A stretch of DNA of 64,000 nucleotides, taken from NCBI GenBank assembly GCA_965115815.1, contig OZ220465.1:3906001-3970000 (forward strand). The letters are read 5' to 3'. The stretch comes from VXPW01 sp965115815 (lineage in GTDB: Bacteria > Pseudomonadota > Alphaproteobacteria > TMED109). The position numbers were made by a program, and so were the translations under genes. The notes below the pieces were generated by a model that was not told the origin of the DNA, did no database searches, and saw only the letters and a list, made by a program, of their open reading frames with translations. Numbering within the stretch: the first letter of the stretch is position 1; each line of letters begins with the position of its first letter. Positions 56,769-64,000 of this stretch are shown here, piece by piece.

Positions 56769-58581
56769 TTCCTTCCGCCCCTTCCAGGTCGCCCGCCCCC
56801 CCCGGGGACACCGGCCGCGACCCGTCCATCCGCCCCGAGGTGACCCGGGGAAGACGACGGGGCCCGGCCAACTGCGCCAGCACCTTCGCGCTCGGCCCGA
56901 ACAGCTTCACGCGCCCGCCCTCCAAGACCACGATGCGGGCGCATTCGGACAGCATCGCACGCCGGTGCGCCATCACCACCACCGCGCATCCGGCCGCCTT
57001 CGCACCGGCAATCGCCCGGTTCAGCGCCTGCCCACCGGCCTCGTCGAGGTTGGCATCCGGCTCGTCCAGCACCAGCAGCACCGGGTTGCCGTAAAGCGCC
57101 CGAGCGAGGCCGATGCGCTGGCGCTGTCCGCCCGATACCCCGCCGCTGCCGCCTTCCATCACCGTGTCGTAGGCATTGGGCAGCGACAGGATCATCTCGT
57201 GCGCGCCGGCTGCCACTGATGCCCGGACCACCGCCTTCTCGTCGGCCGCAGGATCGAAGCGTGCAATGTTGTCTGCGACGCTGCCCGCGAACAGCACCAC
57301 GTCCTGCGGCAGGTAGCCCAGATGCTCCTTCCACAGCGCCTCTCCCCAAGCCGACAGTTCCGCGCCGCCCAGGCGAATCTCGCCGTGCGAGGGCGGCCAC
57401 AGCCCGGCCAAGGCCTTCGCCAGCGTGGACTTGCCCGCGCCGCTCGGACCCACCACCGCCACCGCCTCGCCCGGCACCGCATCGAAGCTGACGCCCTGCA
57501 GCAACACGTCCCGCCGGTCCGGCGCCAGTACCATCAGATTGCGCACACGCAGATGCGCCGCCGGCCGCGGCAGCGTCATCGGGACGACGGCGGGCGGCGT
57601 CGCCGCCAGCAGCCGCGAGATCGAAATCCAGCTCGTCCTCGCCCTCTGGATCAGCGCCCACTGCGCGATCGTCTGCTCCAGCGGCTGCAGCGCCCGGCCC
57701 AGCAGGATCGAGGCCGCAATCATCGCACCGGCCGTCAGTTCGCCGCCCAGCACCAGCCACGCCCCGAGTCCCAGCATTCCCGACTGCAGCAGAAGACGGA
57801 ACGCCTTGCTGGCGGCGGTATACCCACCCCCCGCGTCCGCCGCCTGCATCGCCCGATCCAATGCAGCGTCACGCACCTCCTTCCACTGGGTGCGCAGCGG
57901 TGCGGCCATGCCTAGGCTGGTCACCGTTTCCATCTCTCGGCGCACGTCCTCGGCACGCCGGGCGGCTTCCACCGACAGACGGGCCGCGCGTTCCTGCGGC
58001 TTGCGCGTGACCTTCCGGTTGACCAGCGCCAGCATCACCAGAACGGCGCCGCCCGCCACCGCCAGCCATCCCAGCAGCGGGTGGAAAATGAAGATGATTG
58101 CGATGAAAAACGGCGTCCACGGCAGGTCCAGGATCGCACCCGGCACCGGAGAGGCCAGGAACGTGCGCACCGTCTCCAGATCCTGGATGCCCTGTCCCGG
58201 ATTCCCGCGCCGGGACGGACCGCGCGCCGCCCGGCCGACTGCATCGAACGCCTGCTCGTCCAGTGCGGACTGAAACCCGGCGCCGACCCGGGACAGGATC
58301 CGTCCGCGAAGGCCGTCGAGCAGACCCTTCAGCCCGTAGAGGTAGACCACGATGGCGAACAGGACGACCAGCGTCGCCTCCGACCGGCTGGTCAGCACGC
58401 GGTCGTAGATCTGCAGCATGAAAAGCGGCCCGGTAAGCATCAGCAGGTTCACCACCGCGCTCAGCGTGCCCACGATGATCAGCGCGCCGCGATACCGGGC
58501 GAGGACCGCGCGGGGTTGCACGTCCGGGCGGGGGGATGCCTGGGGTTTCCACGGGACCAAGCCCGATGCTGCTGATTCCAT
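56761..58581 (-). CDS. Type I secretion ABC exporter (PrtD-like permease/ATPase)
   Basis: 606 residues. Membrane domain first (LIIVGTLSAVVNLLMLTGPL, LYGLKGLLDGLRGRI, ILDLPWTPFFIAIIFIF, ILLGRALQPLEQTIAQW), then the ATPase domain with Walker A VGPSGAGKSTLAKALAG, Q-loop GYLPQDVVLFAGSV, signature GGVSGGQRQRIGLARAL, Walker B LLVLDEPDANLD and H-loop VVVMAHRR. The LDEPDANLD and PQDVVLF wording is characteristic of PrtD/AprD exporters of metalloproteases and RTX proteins. There is no N-terminal C39 peptidase domain, so substrates should carry C-terminal signals. Confidence 0.94.
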   Translation of the reverse strand: MESAASGLVPWKPQASPRPDVQPRAVLARYRGALIIVGTLSAVVNLLMLTGPLFMLQIYDRVLTSRSEATLVVLFAIVVYLYGLKGLLDGLRGRILSRVGAGFQSALDEQAFDAVGRAARGPSRRGNPGQGIQDLETVRTFLASPVPGAILDLPWTPFFIAIIFIFHPLLGWLAVAGGAVLVMLALVNRKVTRKPQERAARLSVEAARRAEDVRREMETVTSLGMAAPLRTQWKEVRDAALDRAMQAADAGGGYTAASKAFRLLLQSGMLGLGAWLVLGGELTAGAMIAASILLGRALQPLEQTIAQWALIQRARTSWISISRLLAATPPAVVPMTLPRPAAHLRVRNLMVLAPDRRDVLLQGVSFDAVPGEAVAVVGPSGAGKSTLAKALAGLWPPSHGEIRLGGAELSAWGEALWKEHLGYLPQDVVLFAGSVADNIARFDPAADEKAVVRASVAAGAHEMILSLPNAYDTVMEGGSGGVSGGQRQRIGLARALYGNPVLLVLDEPDANLDEAGGQALNRAIAGAKAAGCAVVVMAHRRAMLSECARIVVLEGGRVKLFGPSAKVLAQLAGPRRLPRVTSGRMDGSRPVSPGGAGDLEGAEGSA

Positions 58582-59439
58582 TCCGTCAGCCTTTCTCGGT
58601 ATTCACGCCTCGGCCGGACGGAGCGCCCGGCCGCTTCGTTCCCGGCCCGCGAGCATCGGCACCGCTGTCTCTCCTCCACGGGTGCCGCAGCAGCTCCATG
58701 CGGGCCCGCCGCGACAACCGTCCGGACCCGGCTCCCTTCGCGCGAGGCGCCGCCCGACGCGCCGGATTCCGGCTGAGGCCAGCCACATGGGGCCCGTGCC
58801 TCGATCCGAGGTCATGATGGACATCCTCGAAAATGGGAGAGAAGCGTCTCGGGATTCCGTTCAGGAACCGGTCGAAATCACGGCGACCCTTCGACAACTA
58901 CACGGGTCGATCCCCATGCAGCGGAGACCCGGACACGCCGACGGTCGCACTGCAATCGGATCGGGGTCCGGGAATCGTCGGGGTGCGTCATCGATACTTC
59001 CTGAATCATGCCGAAAGAACGGATCCGGGTTCCATTGTAACGGTTCCGTCCTCCCTGTGCCCATCGAAGGGTTGTCGACAGCAAGGAAGCGGGCGCGGCC
59101 GGTCGGGTTCCCGGCCCCGACCCCGATGTCCGCACCGGACGGGCGAACCGTTCCGTCCGTTCCGCGCGCCCGCCGTTCCGATGGCGTCCGGCCGGTGCGG
59201 TGCGCGCCGTCGTCCGTCCGGATGGCCGGCACCCGTCTCTTCCTCCTGCCCGCCGTCCCATCCCGGCCGGATTGCAGGACGCCATGGCCGCCGGTGCCCG
59301 GGCCGCCGCGACCGCGCCGGAGACCCGACCCCCGCCCGATGACGGTGCGCCGCCGCAACCGTTGCCGCCGAACCCCCGCGACGACGCAGGACCGCCCCTT
59401 CTCCAACGGTGCTGTCGGTGGCCCGAAACTTCCGCGCGA
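58582..59439. other. No gene seen between the exporter and the DUF2125 gene
   Basis: 858 bp with only overlapping composition-driven frames. It contains the leader of the secretion operon; no clear promoter was found by eye. Confidence 0.45.
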
Positions 59440-60450
59440 TCAACGCGATCCAGGGGGCCGCCAACCGTCAAGTGCATGCGGGGCAACCACCGCAGGCACC
59501 CGCATCAGGGGCACGCCCGCAACCGTCACTGCACCATCCTGCAGCGTGACCGGAAGCGCAACTGCCGCCGGTTCGTGGTCGTCTCCGGCCAGCGCCATCT
59601 CCGCCGCGCGGGTCGCGGCGGGCGCAGCCCATCCCCGTGCTTCCAGGAACCGGAGGGCGGCCGGGACGCTGTCCGTCCGCATCGTGAAGGCCCCGAGTGG
59701 CCGGCCCGCGGCATCGAGGGTTGCGGTCCCCTGCAGATCTCCCTTCAGCGGGCCCCAGGCGAACGCGAACCGCGATACTTCAAGCCTGCCGCCGTCGCGG
59801 GCAAAGCCCGTCGGGTCGGACAGAACCGAGAGATCGGGCGGAGGGACGAACAGCCCCTCGAGCAGTGCGGATTCGACGTCCGGCGGTCCTGCGCCGCCGA
59901 CCCAGCGGAGGCCTTCCAGCCGGCCGGCAGTTTCGAAACCGTCGGGACGGCGGCGGCCATGCAGTTCGATCCGATCCAGCGACCAGTGTGCCGCCGCGAG
60001 TCCGGTTGCTTCGACCGAGATGCGGCGCAAGGCTCCCTTTCGATCCTGCACGAGGCTGGCGCGCAGGACGTCGGCCGTCAGGGGCAGGACAGCGGGAGGC
60101 CGTCCGGCCCGATGCACGGTTCCCGCCCGCACGACGAGGTGCCGGAGGTTCCAGGGCTGCACGTAGATCCGGATCTCCTCGGGCTCCCAGCGCCAGTTCC
60201 GGGCGGCGGCGGCGGCACCGGTCAGTACGAGCTCCACGCGGTACGGGAAACCGCCGACCTGAACCGTGCCCGGATCGACCGCGATTCCGGCGTCCGCACC
60301 CCGGGCCGCGATCCGCGGAATGCGGGCCTCCACCGCATCGGCGACCCCCTGCCACCACCATGCGTAGGCACCGGCAGCGAGGAGCAGGCCCGTTGCCGGC
60401 AACAGGATCCGCAGCCCGCGGATCCGTCCCGCCATGCTGTGCGCGCCCAT
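59440..60450 (-). CDS. DUF2125 family protein
   Basis: 336 residues with an N-terminal membrane anchor (ILLPATGLLLAAGAYAWWW). A long periplasmic beta-rich domain follows with the family pattern GTVQVGGFPYRVELVLTGAA, WRWEPEEIRIYVQPWNLRHL and a repeated LHGRRRPDGFETAGRLEGLR-type segment. DUF2125 is found mainly in alphaproteobacteria and its function is unknown; the fold resembles lipid-transfer or AsmA-like barrels only superficially. ATG 60450 (or 60435) lies next to the stop of the epimerase gene, so the two are probably co-transcribed. Confidence 0.85.
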   Translation of the reverse strand: MGAHSMAGRIRGLRILLPATGLLLAAGAYAWWWQGVADAVEARIPRIAARGADAGIAVDPGTVQVGGFPYRVELVLTGAAAAARNWRWEPEEIRIYVQPWNLRHLVVRAGTVHRAGRPPAVLPLTADVLRASLVQDRKGALRRISVEATGLAAAHWSLDRIELHGRRRPDGFETAGRLEGLRWVGGAGPPDVESALLEGLFVPPPDLSVLSDPTGFARDGGRLEVSRFAFAWGPLKGDLQGTATLDAAGRPLGAFTMRTDSVPAALRFLEARGWAAPAATRAAEMALAGDDHEPAAVALPVTLQDGAVTVAGVPLMRVPAVVAPHALDGWRPPGSR

Positions 60451-61434
60451 TCAGGCGTCGACGTAGTCCCGAATGTACGTCCGGATGATCTCGTCCACGC
60501 TGCGGTCCTTCGGAAGCCCCAGTTGCGTCGACCGCCGGTTGTCCGTGTCGCGCGGCCATCCGGACGTGATCCCGGAGACCCGCGGGTCGGCATCAATCGT
60601 GACCTTCCCGAGCGTCCGCTCTCCGGCCACCCGTTGCAGCGCTTCCAGCATGTCGGTGACGCTGGCCGAGAGTCCCGGAACGTTGACGGTCCGATCGGGT
60701 CCGATCGCGTCGCCGTCCAGCTCGGCCAGGGTGATCAGGCACGCGGCGCAGGTTGCGTACCCGATCATCGGCATGCGGGTTCCGGCCGGCACCGGGCATA
60801 CGTAGTCGATGCCTGCAAGCGGCTCCCGGATCACCGCGCTCGCATAGCTGGACAGCGCCAGATTGGGCCGGCCCGCACGCACGATCACGGTAGCGAGGCG
60901 TGCGCCCCGGGCATCGACATATCCCTTGCGCGCATAGTCGTTGACCAGAAGTTCCCCGACGGACTTGGTCATGCCGTAGGTGGTCTGGGGGCTCTGCTTG
61001 GTAAAGTCTCCGACCGCCTCCCGAACCTGGTTCCCCCCGAACGCGCCCATGGTCGACGCGAACACCAGACGCGGCGCCGACCCGAGCGACCGCGCCGCTT
61101 CCAGGACGTTGCGGGTTCCCTCGACATTGACCCGCCACGCGCCGTCGAAGTCGTCTTCACAGCCGCCGCTGACCATGGCGCCCAGGTGGAAGACGGCGAT
61201 CTCGGGCCGATCGATGACACCGGCGACCTCGGCCGGGTCGCGGAGGTCTCCCTGCACGACGGTGGCCTCGGGAGCTTCGGGCACCGGACCCTCCGGCACC
61301 ACCCGATCGAAGAGGACGATGTCGTCGACGGACCGGGCGCGGCCATCGGGTCCGGCAAGCTGGCCGCGGGCGGCAAGCGAGCGGGCCAAGCGACGACCGA
61401 CGAAACCGGTGCCGCCGGTAATCACGACCTTCAT
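60451..61434 (-). CDS. denD: NAD-dependent epimerase/dehydrogenase, D-erythronate dehydrogenase-like
   Basis: 327 residues of the extended short-chain dehydrogenase family. N-terminal NAD-binding KVVITGGTGFVGRRLARSL, VFHLGAMVSGGCEDDF, catalytic Ser region LVFASTMGAFGG and the YxxxK pair in TTYGMTKSVGELLVNDYAR. The STMGAFGG, TYGMTK and IVRAGRPNLALSS-type wording is that of DenD-like enzymes, which oxidise D-erythronate in a carbon-acid breakdown pathway. Partner enzymes are not in the window, so the precise substrate is uncertain. Confidence 0.82.
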   Translation of the reverse strand: MKVVITGGTGFVGRRLARSLAARGQLAGPDGRARSVDDIVLFDRVVPEGPVPEAPEATVVQGDLRDPAEVAGVIDRPEIAVFHLGAMVSGGCEDDFDGAWRVNVEGTRNVLEAARSLGSAPRLVFASTMGAFGGNQVREAVGDFTKQSPQTTYGMTKSVGELLVNDYARKGYVDARGARLATVIVRAGRPNLALSSYASAVIREPLAGIDYVCPVPAGTRMPMIGYATCAACLITLAELDGDAIGPDRTVNVPGLSASVTDMLEALQRVAGERTLGKVTIDADPRVSGITSGWPRDTDNRRSTQLGLPKDRSVDEIIRTYIRDYVDA

Positions 61435-61594
61435 GCGCTGGCCTCCTGCGGGGGGGTCGGAGCTTCGAGCCGGACTATACCCTTGCGGCCGACGGGCCGA
61501 ACCGGCCCAGAAACCGGCCGGACCGGCAACCGGAATGCGGCGGCCGGCCGGAACCGCGATGGAACGCCGCGACGCCGGCCGGGCGACGGGCAGG

Positions 61595-61741
61595 GGAACC
61601 GGACGCGCGCAGGGGAGACGGCTGGACCAAGGAGGTCCGATCCCGGACCAAGGCGGAACCGGACGCGCGCAGGGGAGACGGTGTGGCCGACGAATTCGGG
61701 TCTGGCGATCACGCGGACCCGGGCGCGCACAGGGCAGACGG
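61595..61741. repeat. Three direct repeats of 27 bp at exact 60-bp spacing
   Basis: The motif ggaaccggacgcgcgcaggg followed by gagacgg occurs at 61595-61621 and 61655-61681. A third, degenerate copy (GGACCCGGGCGCGCACAGGG, then cagacgg) is at 61715-61741. The repeats lie in the 445-bp non-coding gap between the divergent denD and yciI genes. They could be protein-binding sites or a small tandem duplication. No gene is seen in this gap. Confidence 0.75.
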
Positions 61742-61879
61742 AACCAACCGGCGTCCCGGCGCGGTCCGCGGCGGCGGATACACCCCCGCCCGCGCCCGGT
61801 GACGATTGCCTACACTCGGGCCCGGCATCAGGATCCGGCGCCGGCCTGGCGGTCGGCTTCGGTCTCGGAGGGTAGACCC

Positions 61880-62191
61880 GTGCGCTATCTCGTACTCGCC
61901 TGGGACGGAGACGACCCGGAGGCGCCCGCCCGGCGGCGGAAGGCGCGCGCTGCCCACCTCGCCGGCGCGGCGCGCCTTCAGGCCGAAGGCCGCCTGCTGG
62001 TCGGCGGCGCCCTGCTGGACGATGCAGGAAACATGATCGGCACCGCGGCGATCGCCGATTTCGCGACCCGGGAGGAGCTCGACCGGTGGATCGCTACGGA
62101 TCCGTACACGACCGAAAATGTCTGGCGGAAGATCTCGGTGACACCGTATCGGGTGGCCGAGCACTACACGCATCTGTTCCGGCCCGACTGA
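61880..62191 (+). CDS. YciI-family protein
   Basis: 103 residues, a small ferredoxin-like alpha/beta protein: VRYLVLAWDGDDPEAPARRR, RAAHLAGAARLQAEGRLLVG, GTAAIADFATREELDRWIAT and DPYTTENVWRKISVTPYRVA, which matches the family core with its His-Asp pair (HL...DPY). The biochemical role is unclear. It starts at GTG 61880 after a GGAGGG site. It may be co-transcribed with the helicase that starts 76 bases downstream. Confidence 0.88.
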   Translation: MRYLVLAWDGDDPEAPARRRKARAAHLAGAARLQAEGRLLVGGALLDDAGNMIGTAAIADFATREELDRWIATDPYTTENVWRKISVTPYRVAEHYTHLFRPD

Positions 62192-62267
62192 CGACGACCG
62201 ATGCCGGCAGGTCGGGGCCGTCCGCCCCGGTCCGCAGATCGAGAGAAGGCCGCCGAGCCGCGGCAGC

Positions 62268-64000
62268 GTGCCCGATCGGGTGGAGATTCCGGTGAACAGG
62301 CAATGCGACGGAGCTCGCCTTCGGGCGGTGCTCGGGCCGACCAATACCGGCAAGACGCATCTGGCCGTCGAGCGGATGCTGGGCCACGCAAGCGGCCTGA
62401 TCGGCTGCCCGCTTCGGCTGCTGGCCCGCGAAATCTACGACCGCATCGTTCGGGTCCGCGGCCGGTCGGCGGCGGCGCTGATTACCGGCGAGGAGCGGAT
62501 TGTCCCGCCGGGGGCGCGCTACTACGCGGCCACCACGGAAGCCATGCCCCGCGACCTTGAGGTCGCGTTCCTGGCCGTCGACGAGGTGCAGCTGGCGGCA
62601 GATCCGGAGCGGGGACACGTGTTCACGGACCGGCTGCTGCATGCGCGCGGTCACGCGGAAACCATGTTTCTGGGATCCGCCACGATCCGGCCGCTCCTCC
62701 GGCGGATCCTGCCCGGCGCCGAGATCGAGGAACGGCCCCGGTTCTCGACCCTGCGCTGGGGCGGCGAGCGGAAGCTGGCACGCTTGCCCCGACGTACCGC
62801 CGTGGTCGCCTTCTCTGCCCGCGATGTCTACGAACTGGCGGAGCACATGCGTCGCCGACACGGCGGGGCGGCCGTCGTCCTCGGCGCCCTCAGCCCCCGT
62901 ACCCGCAACGCCCAGGTCGCACTCTACGAAGCCGGAGAAGTCGATCACCTGGTGGCCACGGACGCCATCGGAATGGGCCTGAACATGGACATCGCGCATG
63001 TCGCGTTTGCCGCTCGCAGGAAGTACGACGGCCGGGAGCACCGCCCATTGCTGCCGAACGAACTCGGCCAGATTGCCGGCCGGGCCGGCCGGCATGTCCG
63101 GGACGGCACCTTCGGCACCACCGCGGCCTGCCCGCCGTTCGCACCGACCCTGATCGAGGCGCTCGAAGAACACCGGTTCGACCCTGTGCGGCGCCTCATG
63201 TGGCGCAGCCGGGATCTGGACTACTCCTCGATCCGGGCGCTGCGGCGCAGCCTGGAAACCCCGCCGCCGCGTCCGTGGTTCCTGCGGGTGCGTGAGGCCG
63301 ACGACGAGCGCTCGTTCCGGGCCTTGGCGCAATCCGCCGCCGTGGCGGCCCGCGCCTCGAGCCCGGACCGGATCCGGGTGCTCTGGGACGTCGCCTCGAT
63401 TCCCGATTTCCGCAGGAACCTGGATGACAGCCACACCGACCTGCTGGCGGACATCTACCTTCGGCTGACGACCGGGAACGGCACGCTGCCGTCATCCTGG
63501 ACCCACCCGAAGGTGACGGCCCTGGACCGGGTCCACGGCAGCCTCGACCTGCTGGTCGCCCGCCTCGACCATGTCCGGGTCTGGCGCTACGTCGCGCAGC
63601 GGGAACATTGGGTCGAGGATGCGGCCGGCCTCCGGCACCTGGCCCGCGACGTGGAAGACCGGCTGTCGGACGCGCTCCACGCAGCGCTCACCCAGCGATT
63701 CATCGACCGGCGGATGGCCACGCTGATGCGCCGGCTGCAGGACGCCGGCGAACTGGTGGGGGCGGTCCGCCGGGACGGGGACGTCGTGGTCGAGGGACAC
63801 CCGGTCGGAACGCTCGCAGGGTTCCGGTTCGCACCCGATCCCGGCGGCGAGGCCTGGGACGCCCGACCGGTGCGCACGGCGGCGCGCCGGGCCCTTGCGG
63901 CCGAGATCCGGCGCCGCGCGGAGCGGCTGTCGGCGGAGGCGGAGGACGCGTTCCGGCTGGCGGGCGACGGAAGCCTCTGCTGGAAGGACGCGGCGGTGGC
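62268..64000 (+). CDS. SUV3-like RNA/DNA helicase (runs out of the window)
   Basis: About 577 residues are visible and the frame is open at the window edge. Walker A is VLGPTNTGKTHLAVERML, followed by ITGEERIVPPGARYYAATTE, the DEAD-like AVDEVQLAADPERGH and FLGSATIRPLL. Motifs V and VI are ATDAIGMGLNMDIAHVAFA and NELGQIAGRAGRHVRDGTFG. This is the alphaproteobacterial relative of the mitochondrial helicase SUV3, thought to unwind RNA for degradation. GTG 62268 gives the shortest sensible N-terminus (VPDRVEIPVNRQCDGARLRA); other GTG codons at 62280 and 62292 are possible. The C-terminal accessory region lies partly outside the window. Confidence 0.9.
   Translation, partial: MPDRVEIPVNRQCDGARLRAVLGPTNTGKTHLAVERMLGHASGLIGCPLRLLAREIYDRIVRVRGRSAAALITGEERIVPPGARYYAATTEAMPRDLEVAFLAVDEVQLAADPERGHVFTDRLLHARGHAETMFLGSATIRPLLRRILPGAEIEERPRFSTLRWGGERKLARLPRRTAVVAFSARDVYELAEHMRRRHGGAAVVLGALSPRTRNAQVALYEAGEVDHLVATDAIGMGLNMDIAHVAFAARRKYDGREHRPLLPNELGQIAGRAGRHVRDGTFGTTAACPPFAPTLIEALEEHRFDPVRRLMWRSRDLDYSSIRALRRSLETPPPRPWFLRVREADDERSFRALAQSAAVAARASSPDRIRVLWDVASIPDFRRNLDDSHTDLLADIYLRLTTGNGTLPSSWTHPKVTALDRVHGSLDLLVARLDHVRVWRYVAQREHWVEDAAGLRHLARDVEDRLSDALHAALTQRFIDRRMATLMRRLQDAGELVGAVRRDGDVVVEGHPVGTLAGFRFAPDPGGEAWDARPVRTAARRALAAEIRRRAERLSAEAEDAFRLAGDGSLCWKDAAV

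Overview
The window is GC-rich and looks like the chromosome of an alphaproteobacterium, probably near the Rhodospirillales. This is inferred from gene content and order: a DUF2125 protein; a YbbN/CnoX-type thioredoxin followed by a LON-substrate-binding protein, a Trm112 protein and a DUF971 protein; a UbiH-like hydroxylase; and the rpe, heparinase II/III-like, purH and cysQ group. Tightly overlapping housekeeping operons alternate with long stretches full of insertion sequences, small non-autonomous elements, gene fragments and frameshifted genes. That suggests a genome under heavy recent transposition and gene decay.

Layout. 1-7.9 kb: a defence-type locus, with a DUF1156 DNA methylase broken by a one-base gap in a G tract and an intact DUF499 ATPase. 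8.0-10.0 kb: ISNCY-like insertion sequence copy A, with an 8-bp target duplication. 10.0-15.3 kb: seven tandem paralogues of a small coiled-coil membrane protein with a variable number of heptads, each behind its own conserved promoter-like sequence. 16.0-17.3 kb: decayed ISKra4-like transposase. 17.4-23.2 kb: housekeeping genes (lytic transglycosylase, moaB, two EamA transporters, DUF3429, pterin dehydratase, metallopeptidase, small secreted Cys-rich protein). 23.4-26.5 kb: an aquaporin gene broken by two kinds of MITE, an IS nested in one of them, and a frameshift. 28.0-30.5 kb: mismatch DNA glycosylase, egtD and tRNA-Gly. 30.7-34.3 kb: an IS630 element with a frameshifted transposase, and a DruA-like (DUF4338)/IS4 transposase fusion. 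34.9-45.7 kb: conserved metabolic and proteostasis genes. 46.0-55.4 kb: a second accessory region with a truncated integrase, an IS carrying a collagen-like repeat, a HEPN gene pair, a relaxase fragment, tandem ORF-less group II intron-like elements and IS relics. 55.5-64 kb: type I secretion genes, DUF2125, an erythronate-dehydrogenase-like epimerase, YciI and the start of a SUV3-like helicase.

The housekeeping blocks show translational coupling (4-bp overlaps ATGA or GTGA) in the transporter pair, rpe/heparinase, cysQ/purH and the thioredoxin/LON/Trm112/DUF971 cluster. The strongest candidates for something new are the seven-gene heptad-variable array, the 164-bp inverted-repeat module carried by all three ISNCY-like copies, the A:T-to-C:G mutation pattern of IS copy B, and the collagen-like (G-X-Y) expansion in the transposase of copy C. 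All functional statements come from reading the sequence and from memory of families. No database search was possible.
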